Of a stretch of 64,000 bases of DNA, positions 44,145-52,244 are shown one piece after another. The stretch is taken from NCBI RefSeq assembly GCF_002154695.1, contig NZ_MTAV01000003.1, forward strand, positions 1-64,000. The letters run 5' to 3'. The DNA is from Nostoc sp. T09. GTDB taxonomy: Bacteria; Cyanobacteriota; Cyanobacteriia; Cyanobacteriales; Nostocaceae. The notes beneath the pieces were generated by a model, which ran no database searches, was not told the origin of the DNA, and was given only the letters and a program-made list of their open reading frames with translations. Position 1 is the first letter of the stretch; every line of letters begins with the position of its first letter. The position numbers were made by a program, and so were the translations under genes.

Positions 44145-44948
44145 TCATGATGCTCTAATTAATGTGCCTAGAGGCGAATTTCCCAACACAGCATTAGCCA
44201 AATTGCCTGGTATATTTCCATCAATTATCCAGCAATCAATTCCTAAATAGGAGATAGACATAAACTCTTCAACTTTTCTGGACATACCACCAGTAACATC
44301 TATAGATTTACTTTCACCTAGAAAAGCTTTTATCTGAGAATAGTTCGCTTGAGTAATATTAGATATTATTTGCCTTTTTTGGTCATATACACCTGGATAG
44401 TTCCCAGCATTTATTAGCCGAATTTGAAACTTTTGTTTTTTGTGAAAATATTTAGCTAATTCTGCTAATAAAGTGTCTGTAGAGAGGATAGTACCACCAA
44501 TTGCTTTATCTAAAACCACATCACCAAATACTAAGGGAATCAAACCTGCTTCTAAACTGTTTTCTATAGCTGAAAAGTCAATTTTGATTAGCTTTTTATC
44601 TTGAGTAACTGCCATAGTTACAGGTGGTAGGCTAATTACTGGCAAACCCGTTTCTAGAAAAATCTTCGCTAGCAGAAAATTTAGATCTAAAGCATCTTGG
44701 TGAACTAAACAAAAACCCAGTTTATCGACATCAGATTTCAAGCCCTCAATGGTATTGTATTTTTTCGCTGACTGATGACCGAACGAGCCAGCACCGTTGC
44801 CAATAATTAATTTTAGATTAGGATTTTGATTTACAATCTGAGTTACTTCCACAACCAGTTGTTGCATTATTTCGGGTCGAGCAGTATAAGGTTTATCCTT
44901 ATCAGTAATTAAAGACCCGCCCAGCTTGATTAATGCCAGATTCATCAT
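44145..44948 (-). CDS. Isopentenyl phosphate kinase-like amino acid kinase
   Basis: 267 residues with the amino-acid-kinase fold. ALIKLGGSLITDKDKPYTA at the N-terminus, LIIGNGAGSFGHQSAKKY with the diagnostic His58 (counterpart of the catalytic His of archaeal IPK), PLVFGDVVLDKAIGGTILSTD, INAGNYPGVYD and DVTGGMSRKVEE. IPK makes isopentenyl diphosphate from isopentenyl phosphate. Its start overlaps the end of the giant RNA-processing gene by 47 bp, so the two are translated from one message. In that context it may phosphorylate something else, for example a nucleotide or RNA end; that is inference. Confidence 0.8.
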   Translation of the reverse strand: MMNLALIKLGGSLITDKDKPYTARPEIMQQLVVEVTQIVNQNPNLKLIIGNGAGSFGHQSAKKYNTIEGLKSDVDKLGFCLVHQDALDLNFLLAKIFLETGLPVISLPPVTMAVTQDKKLIKIDFSAIENSLEAGLIPLVFGDVVLDKAIGGTILSTDTLLAELAKYFHKKQKFQIRLINAGNYPGVYDQKRQIISNITQANYSQIKAFLGESKSIDVTGGMSRKVEEFMSISYLGIDCWIIDGNIPGNLANAVLGNSPLGTLIRAS

Positions 44949-47943
44949 GAAATGATATCACCTCAAAACTACTATTTTGAAAATTCAACTGTGATACAAA
45001 ATCTTTCGCTACCTGCTCTATGGTATTGTTATGAAAATTAGGAGGAAGATTCAAGCCCAGAACTAAACGAGCAGTATTCTCCATTTTCTGAATACCTGTC
45101 CAAGGACGCACAAAGATATCTAGTTGCTCAAGCTGAATAATTAACCCAATGATATAACCTTCTAAAATACCGCAGCATTTTTCTAGCTCATTATTATCTT
45201 GATTACTCACCCTTAATATTAAGAAAAATTCTGATTCTTGCTGTAATCCTACTGGCTCAAATAAAGATGTCCACTTCTCCTCGCCAGCTAAAATTTGCTT
45301 AGTTAGTGTTCCACCTCTAGCAAATTCACGACAGAGTATCTGTGCGGTAGAAAGGGTGACGTTACGAGCAGTATTTTGACATGGTTCTATTGATGTGACT
45401 ACAGGTAGCCAGTCTCGTGGTGATTGTACCTTATATTGTCTGCCTGCATCTGTAAGAGAGATCGCCTGCTGCCAATTATGTTGGTGTAAAAGTTGGAAAA
45501 AATTAACCAGTAATTCCTCTAAGCTCGATTTTGATTTTTTGTAAAAGATGCAACTCCATGCACAGAGTAAAGCCCAAGAGAAACCACCAAGGAAACCCCA
45601 AGCATTGCTGTAAATATCTCTGGCTTTAGCCCATGCGCGTACTGCTCGCAATAGCTGTCGGAAAGTGTCAAGCGATACATATTTACCAGCTACATCTGTA
45701 ATTACATCTGCTTCCCAACAACCGATAATAGCTTTTAAGCTAACTGGGTCAATGTTTTGTGGAGTTTTCATCTCCAATTGCCAGTTTTGGGCCCGTGCGT
45801 AAAGTAAATCTAGAGATATTCCTTCTAATTGCAAACGCAGTACTGGTACTCGTGCATCTAATACTAGTTGACTGTGACACAATCCTTGCAACCTTTGTTG
45901 GACGCTAACTAGAAAAGCTTCCCCAGATAGATAAGTTGGAATCACACACACAGTATCCAAATCGCTTTCGGGACTTTGTACGCCAAGACGCGCCGAACCT
46001 AATAACTGTAGTGATGGTTGAAAACCCAAACATTCTGCACAAGCTTGAGTCACAACTTCTAACACAGTTTCACGCTGTAATTGCTGTGCTGGAGTTAGTT
46101 CAGGTTCCAATTGGTTAACCAACTCTCCCAATTCGGAAGAATGCGTGACTCCTCTTTCTCCCAAATACACAATATGTCTCACCTCAAAAGGCTCATCACC
46201 TCGACGGCTAATTAAGGCGATAGAGTCAACTGTAAAACTAATTGGATGCCATTGCGGTAATTCAGCAAAGGCTGCTTCCGGACTGGGGAATTGTCCGACG
46301 CTGAGGTGGGGTGTAAAACCTGCTTTTGTTTTGCTGCTTTGTTCGTTACATTGCGGAAACAGATTTTGAAGTACCGCCTGTAACTCATGCAATGCGTTTT
46401 CAGGTTGGGTGACAGGGCGCAACCAGGCTGTAGAACTTTTGCGGTGTGTAAATGTTTGGAAGTCGGCTAAGGTAATTTGAAATGGTTGCAGTTGAGCAAG
46501 TGCAGGCGCAATAATTTCCACGGCTTGAGCAAAATAGGATTCTGGTAAAAAGCCGTAGAGTAAATTAATGTGAGCCATCCAACGCTCAACTCTGGCATCA
46601 TAACGCTGACGAATGGTTTGGATAGCAGGTAAAACATTGTCTGGCGGAATCACAACTACAGCACTTTGATAAACTGGGCGCACTGTAGATAGAGGAGACA
46701 CATCACTCGGAGTGAGAAACATAGGCTTCTCTCCGCGTCGCTGCGTCTGTGTTTCTCCCTGTCTTCTTGCTGAAAGAACTGCACGAAGACCAAAATGATC
46801 GGATGGATAAATTTTCCCCTCTGTATCTGCTATTGGTTCACAAGCAAACAAGTCAATTGACTGCGCTTGCCAATCATTGTTTTGACTTCGCAGTAAAATG
46901 CGATCGAGCCTAGCTGGTATTCCCTGTAAACTCATCAACGCTGCTAAGGGGTTGCGTTGCGGGTCAAATGTATAACCAGCTGCATCGGGATGTAGTTGTT
47001 GCCAAATATCAACAAACCCAGCACCCGCTAATATCTCTTCTTGTTCGTTACCTCGCGTATTGAAGTCACCAGCTATCAAGCTATTTCCTGGTAGCTTTTG
47101 GAGATATGAAACTATGGTAGCTAGCTGATGCTGGCGTTTTTCTAAGGCATTTTGAGCGTAATCGCTGGTTAAATGTACGGCTGCAATGTGCAATAATTGA
47201 CCGTTAATTTCACAACTCCCCACCAATACCCGCTTGTGTCCAGAAAACTGATGCTCAACGAGTGTAAAAGGCAGACGCGACAATAATAAATTACCGTAAG
47301 GTCGCACTGTTTCGGCTACGCTGGATTCGGATATGTAATAATTGCCTACCCAACTTTGTGATAAAAGCAACTCTACTAAATCTGGCGTCGCTTCTTGGAT
47401 GGAGATAATATCGGCGTTACATTGACGTAAATGCTCAACAATTGCTGGTAATCTTTTTTCAGTTTCGATTTTATCCTGTTCGTAGAGGTCACAAAGCACG
47501 TTAAAACTAGCGATCGCCAAACTTTCTAAATTGACGGCTGCGGCTGGTTGTAAATTTGGTTGCCAACCTTGGATATCGTATTTATAAACAAGTCGCGGAT
47601 TGAATATTGCTGTGCTATCTAACACAGTGACAACTTTCTCTTCGACATTCTCTGTAGTCTGGGTTTTCCACGCCGCAGCAGGTAACTCTCCACTGGAAAT
47701 CAAATCCAAATGCTGTTCTCGATCCCAAACAATCACATCTCCACAACGGATATAGCGGATGCGATGCCAAGGAATATCTCCATCTGTCACCCATTGTGCC
47801 AGAGGTTTTTCTCGCATTCCTGTAGATGAAAGACGTTCTTGATAACCGACAACAAAAGCGCTGCTATCAAGACGTACATCCCAGATAATGCGATCGTAAA
47901 CTTCGCGGCTGGTTGCCATTTTTTTCTTTTCTGATTTTGACAT
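44902..47943 (-). CDS. MJ1316(DUF504)-EEP nuclease-2H phosphoesterase-nucleotidyltransferase fusion
   Basis: 1013 residues from ATG 47943 (preceded by aggaag at about 9 bp; the frame runs up to 48042). Domains in order: MJ1316/DUF504 RNA-end recognition (about 14-85, VYDRIIWDVRLD, DIPWHRIRYIRCGDVIVWDR); endonuclease/exonuclease/phosphatase (about 138-390, ASFNVLCD, ISIQE, GDFNTRG, PSDHFGLR all intact); LigT-like 2H phosphoesterase (about 425-600, HINL and HLSV); poly(A)-polymerase-type nucleotidyltransferase (about 615-1000, LGSARLGVQSPESDLDTV plus the third Asp in ISLDLLYAR) with its helical domain. By family knowledge these recognise cyclic-phosphate ends, trim, open cyclic phosphates and add nucleotides. 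The gene follows the HD/kinase and ligase genes; together they form an apparent RNA-repair operon. Confidence 0.9.
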   Translation of the reverse strand: MSKSEKKKMATSREVYDRIIWDVRLDSSAFVVGYQERLSSTGMREKPLAQWVTDGDIPWHRIRYIRCGDVIVWDREQHLDLISSGELPAAAWKTQTTENVEEKVVTVLDSTAIFNPRLVYKYDIQGWQPNLQPAAAVNLESLAIASFNVLCDLYEQDKIETEKRLPAIVEHLRQCNADIISIQEATPDLVELLLSQSWVGNYYISESSVAETVRPYGNLLLSRLPFTLVEHQFSGHKRVLVGSCEINGQLLHIAAVHLTSDYAQNALEKRQHQLATIVSYLQKLPGNSLIAGDFNTRGNEQEEILAGAGFVDIWQQLHPDAAGYTFDPQRNPLAALMSLQGIPARLDRILLRSQNNDWQAQSIDLFACEPIADTEGKIYPSDHFGLRAVLSARRQGETQTQRRGEKPMFLTPSDVSPLSTVRPVYQSAVVVIPPDNVLPAIQTIRQRYDARVERWMAHINLLYGFLPESYFAQAVEIIAPALAQLQPFQITLADFQTFTHRKSSTAWLRPVTQPENALHELQAVLQNLFPQCNEQSSKTKAGFTPHLSVGQFPSPEAAFAELPQWHPISFTVDSIALISRRGDEPFEVRHIVYLGERGVTHSSELGELVNQLEPELTPAQQLQRETVLEVVTQACAECLGFQPSLQLLGSARLGVQSPESDLDTVCVIPTYLSGEAFLVSVQQRLQGLCHSQLVLDARVPVLRLQLEGISLDLLYARAQNWQLEMKTPQNIDPVSLKAIIGCWEADVITDVAGKYVSLDTFRQLLRAVRAWAKARDIYSNAWGFLGGFSWALLCAWSCIFYKKSKSSLEELLVNFFQLLHQHNWQQAISLTDAGRQYKVQSPRDWLPVVTSIEPCQNTARNVTLSTAQILCREFARGGTLTKQILAGEEKWTSLFEPVGLQQESEFFLILRVSNQDNNELEKCCGILEGYIIGLIIQLEQLDIFVRPWTGIQKMENTARLVLGLNLPPNFHNNTIEQVAKDFVSQLNFQNSSFEVISFHDESGINQAGRVFNY

Positions 47944-48014
47944 CTTCCTTTCTTCCTGAATCACGAGAAAAAACCAAGCTATGTAACGAAAAGTAAAATC
48001 TTTGGATTTGGCTC

Positions 48015-48046
48015 GTAGTTGCGCTAAAGCGCTAAAGCGCAACTAC
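48015..48046. repeat. Perfect hairpin repeat between RNA-repair genes
   Basis: gtagttgcgct and agcgcaactac form an 11-bp stem around aaagcgctaa. It lies in the 128-bp spacer between the HD/kinase gene and the multi-domain gene and may stabilise or attenuate the message; similar gcgctttagcgc hairpins are dispersed in Nostocales genomes. Confidence 0.7.
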
Positions 48047-48071
48047 AAACCATGTATCGACTCTGCCTTAT

Positions 48072-49208
48072 TTAATGCACCAGCCAATCCACTGCCTGAG
48101 CTTCAGTAATATCAGGCACATCTAGGCGCTGCCTCATCCGGGAAAGTACTTTCTCTGAAACTTTGGCAGTGCGTTCGCAATTTCTCCGCAGCAGTTCTTG
48201 CCAAGTTGTTTCCAAGTAAACTATGCGAATGTTGGCTTGATAGCTAGCAAATAGCCTTACCAGCATTCCCCGCAATTGGCGGCTGAGATTGGTTGCATTC
48301 CATACAAAAGATTTTCCATCTCGCATATATTCTTTAGCTAAGGCTTTAGCGGCATTTGCTACTACGCCTTGGTCATCTTCTGGCTCGACACCCATTGTCT
48401 GCCGCAGTTTATCTAGGGAAATTACTTCCCAGTCTGGTATATTTTCTTGAATCCAAGTATCTTTTCCCGAACCAGGTAATCCTGACATCATCACCACCTG
48501 CAAGCGGGTGTCATTGTAAGCTTCATAGTCTGGATTGCCATTTTCTTTTTGGAAATACACAAACCGACTATGCGCCGATGGGAATGTTCGCGGTTGGTGA
48601 AAGCAGTGATTTTCCTGACAAAATTCGCGAAAAAATTCGATACGTTCGATTAATTGTGCTTGGTCATCACAATAACGTCCTTTGACATCTGCTTCTGCTA
48701 GCAAACTCAGCATATCGCATCGAATGATTTGGCTGGCTTTGATAACTGCGCGTTCGGGGTTGGGTTTGTCCCAAAACCACAGGGGTAGACTGCCGTATTT
48801 AACCAAAGATGCGATCGCTTCTCGTTCTTTAAATGGTACTTGCAAATCCCAAAGAATCTGCTGTGCCATTTTTGCGCCTTGGAGTACGTGACCTTTCGAG
48901 GAAATGGCTCCGTCTGCTGCTATTTCAGTCGCAGCAGGTTTGGCGACATCATGCAGTAAAGCCGCCGCAAACAAAAGCGATCGCTCTTTAGCAGGTAATG
49001 CTCGCCATTGGGGTAAAGCTACTAATGCCTCACATACTAATTTTGTATGAACGAGAACATTTCCTTCTGCGTGGTAACGCGGATCTTGGGGACAATCAGC
49101 AAGCGATCGCAGCCAATCAAATTCTGCTTCCAATGCTGACCAATTGATCGACCAATCGGTTTCGCTTGGACAATAAGGAAAAGACCAAGATTGCACAGAG
49201 GAATTCAT
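48072..49208 (-). CDS. HD phosphohydrolase - polynucleotide kinase fusion
   Basis: 378 residues from ATG 49208; the frame extends to 49349, but the upstream part is low-complexity and unlike the family. The N-terminal HD domain (about 30-200) has VHTKLVCEAL, AALLHDVAKP (His-Asp at 86-87), GHVLQGAKMAQQ and IRCDMLSLLAEAD. The C-terminal P-loop kinase (about 235-378) has MMSGLPGSGKDTW, VISLDKLR and VWNATNLSRQLRG, the pattern of T4 Pnk-like 5'-kinases. By family knowledge it would remove 2',3'-phosphates and phosphorylate 5'-OH ends before ligation. It lies 73 bp after the ligase stop. Confidence 0.9.
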   Translation of the reverse strand: MNSSVQSWSFPYCPSETDWSINWSALEAEFDWLRSLADCPQDPRYHAEGNVLVHTKLVCEALVALPQWRALPAKERSLLFAAALLHDVAKPAATEIAADGAISSKGHVLQGAKMAQQILWDLQVPFKEREAIASLVKYGSLPLWFWDKPNPERAVIKASQIIRCDMLSLLAEADVKGRYCDDQAQLIERIEFFREFCQENHCFHQPRTFPSAHSRFVYFQKENGNPDYEAYNDTRLQVVMMSGLPGSGKDTWIQENIPDWEVISLDKLRQTMGVEPEDDQGVVANAAKALAKEYMRDGKSFVWNATNLSRQLRGMLVRLFASYQANIRIVYLETTWQELLRRNCERTAKVSEKVLSRMRQRLDVPDITEAQAVDWLVH

Positions 49209-49220
49209 AAATTTTGTAGA

Positions 49221-49241
49221 GGGAGGGTGGGGAGTGTGGGG
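49221..49241 (+). other. G-quadruplex-like motif upstream of HD/kinase start
   Basis: Plus strand reads ggg-a-ggg-t-gggg-agtgt-gggg, four G runs with short loops. It is 12 bp upstream of the HD/kinase ATG and on its template strand. It may simply belong to the ggggagtgtgggg-type spacers common in Nostoc. Confidence 0.45.
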
Positions 49242-49281
49242 AGTATTGCCTATTGCCTTCTTGCCCCATGACAAATGACTA

Positions 49282-50067
49282 CTACCCAAACAAATCAGCA
49301 TCGGCACCCAGAAGATTAGGTATAATCGGACGGTTGAGCCAATGTCCATCGGATTGTTGGATGGTAGTTAAAAAGCTCGAACGCACGTATTTATAACGCG
49401 CAGTCACCGTATCTTCTGGTTCAACTTTGATGTATAAACCTTCCATCAAAGAACTTTGGTCAGTTTGTTTGAGGGAACGCTCAACATCGAGTCTTTTTTC
49501 CTGACAAATTTCGCCCAAACGTTGCAGATATGCAGGGGTTTGATAATGAGACTTACCCAGCAATCCCAACAGTTGTTTATAAGATTGGAGTTTGCCAGAA
49601 AACAGCACGGGTACAGAAACTAAAGGCAATCCAGTTAGTAATTGCTGGCGGCTTTTGGTGCTGAGAAATACCTGCTTTTCTAAATCCAGCACGTCGTATT
49701 CTAGAAAGTAATGGGGTAAGGCATCATAAAATACTGTGTGCTTGGCGTACAGCCATTCTCCAAAGAGAATATAGCGACTTCCCAATACTTGCCAAAATGC
49801 TAAAGCGTGAGTATGCGCCCACTGTTTGAACAAGTTAAAATGCTTTTCTCGCACTCCACCTGTTAAATAGTGTCCCCGGCTTTGCAGTCGAATTTGACCA
49901 TCAGCCGCAAAACTAATTGCAGCATTTGCACCATCAACTTTTTCTTCAACTACTACGTACTGTTGTTTGATTGCATCAAAGGAAATACTATCGAGGTCTT
50001 CATCCCCAGGTTGCAATCGCGAACCCTCTATGTGATGGGTACGCGGATATTTATAAATTTGTTCCAT
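49282..50067 (-). CDS. RNA ligase (Rnl2-like nucleotidyltransferase superfamily)
   Basis: 261 residues from ATG 50067, with aagg nearby upstream; the frame continues to TTG 50091. Motif I is EEKVDGANAA (Lys43 nucleophile, then Asp45, Asn48), motif Ia SRGHYL, motif III/IIIa ILFGEWLYAKHTVFYD and FLEYDVLD, motif IV EGLYIKVE, and motif V ARYKYVR. All five superfamily motifs are present. It would join 5'-phosphate to 3'-OH RNA ends using ATP through a lysyl-AMP. It is first in the minus-strand run leading to the HD/kinase gene and the multi-domain RNA-processing gene, which explains its job as the sealing enzyme. Confidence 0.93.
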   Translation of the reverse strand: MEQIYKYPRTHHIEGSRLQPGDEDLDSISFDAIKQQYVVVEEKVDGANAAISFAADGQIRLQSRGHYLTGGVREKHFNLFKQWAHTHALAFWQVLGSRYILFGEWLYAKHTVFYDALPHYFLEYDVLDLEKQVFLSTKSRQQLLTGLPLVSVPVLFSGKLQSYKQLLGLLGKSHYQTPAYLQRLGEICQEKRLDVERSLKQTDQSSLMEGLYIKVEPEDTVTARYKYVRSSFLTTIQQSDGHWLNRPIIPNLLGADADLFG

Positions 50068-50269
50068 GACTTTATACCTTGGCGACTGCAATCAAATAAT
50101 TTCGCGACGAATTGAAACGAATAAGCAAGTTTCCTAGATGCTTTGATCTCAGGATTGCTAGCATTCGTCATTGAACTGAATTTGATTGAGACGAGGGACT
50201 ACATATGCCGTTACCGTAGTTTTCCAAGAGTATTACTTTTATAATACATATACTTCACAAGCTGAGGCA

Positions 50270-50731
50270 ATGTTTCCGGAAGCATCCCACTTCGAGGAAA
50301 AACTTTTGGGTCTACAAGAAATTGATACTAATAAATTTATGCTCCAATCCCGATGGTTTCAGATATTGCGTTCTCTGGGATTAGAGTTTTGGTTACCCTT
50401 ACCTTTGTTGGGATTAGCCTTTTGGCTAGGATGCGGGTTTGTCATGGATGGGGTGTTAACTCGCTCTTACCAAACCATGAGATACATAAAGGTTGATGCT
50501 CAATCGGCAAAGCAGCCTAACAGAACCATACTTTTAATCCAAGCAGAAATCAACAAGCGTTTAGGTATTTCCAGAGTTAAAGTTAAGACAGATTCCCCAG
50601 TGGTTAAGGAATTAGAATTTAAAATTTTAGTTACAGATTTAAGTCAACTGGAAGCAGCTATTAGCCAAGAGTTAGGATTACCTGTTGAGGATGTGAGGAA
50701 ATTGATGCAAAATCAACCGCAGAAAAAATAA
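50270..50731 (+). CDS. Hypothetical single-pass membrane protein
   Basis: 153 residues from ATG 50270, with gagg just upstream; the frame continues upstream to TTG 50186. One transmembrane helix (WLPLPLLGLAFWLGCGFVMDGVL) follows a charged N-terminal stretch. The C-terminal domain has RTILLIQAEINKRLGISRVKVKT and LEAAISQELGLPVEDVRKLM, an alpha/beta pattern. I do not recognise a family. It diverges from the RNA ligase gene. Confidence 0.6.
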   Translation: MFPEASHFEEKLLGLQEIDTNKFMLQSRWFQILRSLGLEFWLPLPLLGLAFWLGCGFVMDGVLTRSYQTMRYIKVDAQSAKQPNRTILLIQAEINKRLGISRVKVKTDSPVVKELEFKILVTDLSQLEAAISQELGLPVEDVRKLMQNQPQKK

Positions 50732-50792
50732 GTCAACAGTCAAAGGTGATGACTTACCTCATCTAAAAGTTTCTGACTCTAGACTCTGGACT

Positions 50793-51116
50793 TTATAACT
50801 CTGGACTTTTTTTCAACTTTTGCACTAATATTTGCACAGCCAAAGCCAATAGACCAACAGCGACTAGAGCAAATATTCCAGAACCCAAGGCGACTAAGCC
50901 GACTACCAATGTACGAACGGCGGAGGTTAGTCTGACCACTAATTGATTATCTGAATGGATGGGTTTGTTCGCAAAACTTGTGGCGATCGCAATCATCAAC
51001 GAATATAGTGCGTATCCTAATCCTCCCGAAATGATCGCTCCAGTTACACAGCGTAACGGACTGGTTTGTACCTGTGCTTGAGCATCTGGTTGGGGAAGCG
51101 AATTTGGATCAGTCAT
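50793..51116 (-). CDS. DUF3082 family membrane protein
   Basis: 107 residues. A Pro/Gln-rich N-terminus precedes two transmembrane helices (RCVTGAIISGGLGYALYSLM, and RTLVVGLVALGSGIFALVAVGLLAL). The family is cyanobacterial/plastid-specific and usually lies next to ispE, as here (about 90 bp downstream of its stop). Function unknown. Confidence 0.85.
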   Translation of the reverse strand: MTDPNSLPQPDAQAQVQTSPLRCVTGAIISGGLGYALYSLMIAIATSFANKPIHSDNQLVVRLTSAVRTLVVGLVALGSGIFALVAVGLLALAVQILVQKLKKSPEL

Positions 51117-51120
51117 AACA

Positions 51121-51200
51121 ATTTTAGATTTTGGATTTTGCGAAAAGTTGTAAGGAGGGTTTCCCTCCGTAGCAAACTTTTTAAGACGGATTTTGGATTG
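51121..51200. repeat. 80-bp dispersed repeat, copy 1
   Basis: Matches 52165-52244 with about 3 mismatches. Nested inverted arms (aaaagtt...aactttt around ggaggg-ttt-ccctcc) predict a hairpin. It lies between the ispE stop and the DUF3082 start. Confidence 0.9.
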
Positions 51201-51206
51201 ACCATC

Positions 51207-52160
51207 CTAAACTGACGATGCGATTTTAATTCCATGTGTAGCTGTTCTTGTCACAAACAATTCTAGATCTTCGTCAAGAATGGCGGCTCTTATTTGTTGC
51301 TTCACTGCTTCGGCTTGCTGTTGCGATTCAACAAGAGCAAAAACTGTTGGGCCGGAACCGGACATCATTGTTCCTAAAACGCCTGCCTGTGACGCAAACA
51401 ATTCTCGCAGTTGCAGAACTTGCGGATATTCTGGCAAGACTACGCGCTCTAAATCATTATGCAATTTTTGAGCGATGTCTGCTGCATCTTTATTGGCGAT
51501 CGCTTTGACTATTGGCCCGGAATGAACTGCATTAGCACGGGCTACCAAACTAGCGGTATCTTGAATATAAGTATTACCAAACTGCTGCCGATAAGTTTTG
51601 TACGCCCAAGCAGTGGAAACTTCCAAGCTCCGATATTTTGCCAATACTATATATATGTTGTCTAAATTCGGTAGGGGAGAAAGTTGCTCGCCTCTACCTG
51701 TAGCGATCGCTGTTCCACCTGCGATACAAAAGGGTACGTCTGAACCTAGGATAGCTCCTAATTCTTCTAGTTCTGTCTGAGTTAGTCCCAGATTCCACAG
51801 TAAATCTATCCCCACCAACACTGCTGCGGCGTTTGTCGAACCTCCAGCCAACCCAGCTGCTACAGGAATATGTTTGTCGATGGTAATTTCTACACCACCA
51901 TACTTGGCAAAGGTATCGGGAAATTCCTTCACCATAAGTTCGGCTGCACAATATGCCAGATTACTTTTGTCTGTAGGTACTTGTGGGTGGTTGCTGTGGA
52001 CGCGAATATTGTCTGTACTTAAAGAACGCACACTAATCTGGTCTGCGAGTTCGATACTTTGCAGTATCATGGCTAACTCATGAAATCCATCTGGGCGATC
52101 GCCAATGATTTCCAGATACAAGTTGATTTTAGCAGGGGCAATTAAGCTGTAGGAACGCAT
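51207..52160 (-). CDS. ispE: 4-diphosphocytidyl-2-C-methyl-D-erythritol kinase
   Basis: 317 residues, GHMP kinase fold. [25 protein letters not shown] is the N-terminal substrate site (Lys-Ile-Asn), [19 protein letters not shown] the P-loop, and [16 protein letters not shown] the C-terminal motif. It phosphorylates CDP-methylerythritol in the MEP pathway, the source of isoprenoids in cyanobacteria. It follows rsmA closely (34 bp) and precedes DUF3082, a conserved order. Confidence 0.97.
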   Translation of the reverse strand: MRSYSLIAPAKINLYLEIIGDRPDGFHELAMILQSIELADQISVRSLSTDNIRVHSNHPQVPTDKSNLAYCAAELMVKEFPDTFAKYGGVEITIDKHIPVAAGLAGGSTNAAAVLVGIDLLWNLGLTQTELEELGAILGSDVPFCIAGGTAIATGRGEQLSPLPNLDNIYIVLAKYRSLEVSTAWAYKTYRQQFGNTYIQDTASLVARANAVHSGPIVKAIANKDAADIAQKLHNDLERVVLPEYPQVLQLRELFASQAGVLGTMMSGSGPTVFALVESQQQAEAVKQQIRAAILDEDLELFVTRTATHGIKIASSV

Positions 52161-52164
52161 AAGA

Positions 52165-52244
52165 ATTTTGGATTTTGGATTTTGCGAAAAGTTCTAAGGA
52201 GGGTTTCCCTCCGTAGCAAACTTTTCAAGACGGATTTTGGATTG
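52165..52244. repeat. 80-bp dispersed repeat, copy 2 (runs into rsmA)
   Basis: Second copy of the 51121 repeat, between ispE and rsmA. Its last 51 bp are read on the minus strand as the C-terminus and stop of RsmA (QSKIRLEKFATEGNPP), showing the repeat has been taken into the gene. Confidence 0.9.

Noticed and set aside
44085-44145. Possible small RNA gene around the strong hairpin
   Set aside because: The hairpin lies between two convergent stops and is explained as a terminator.
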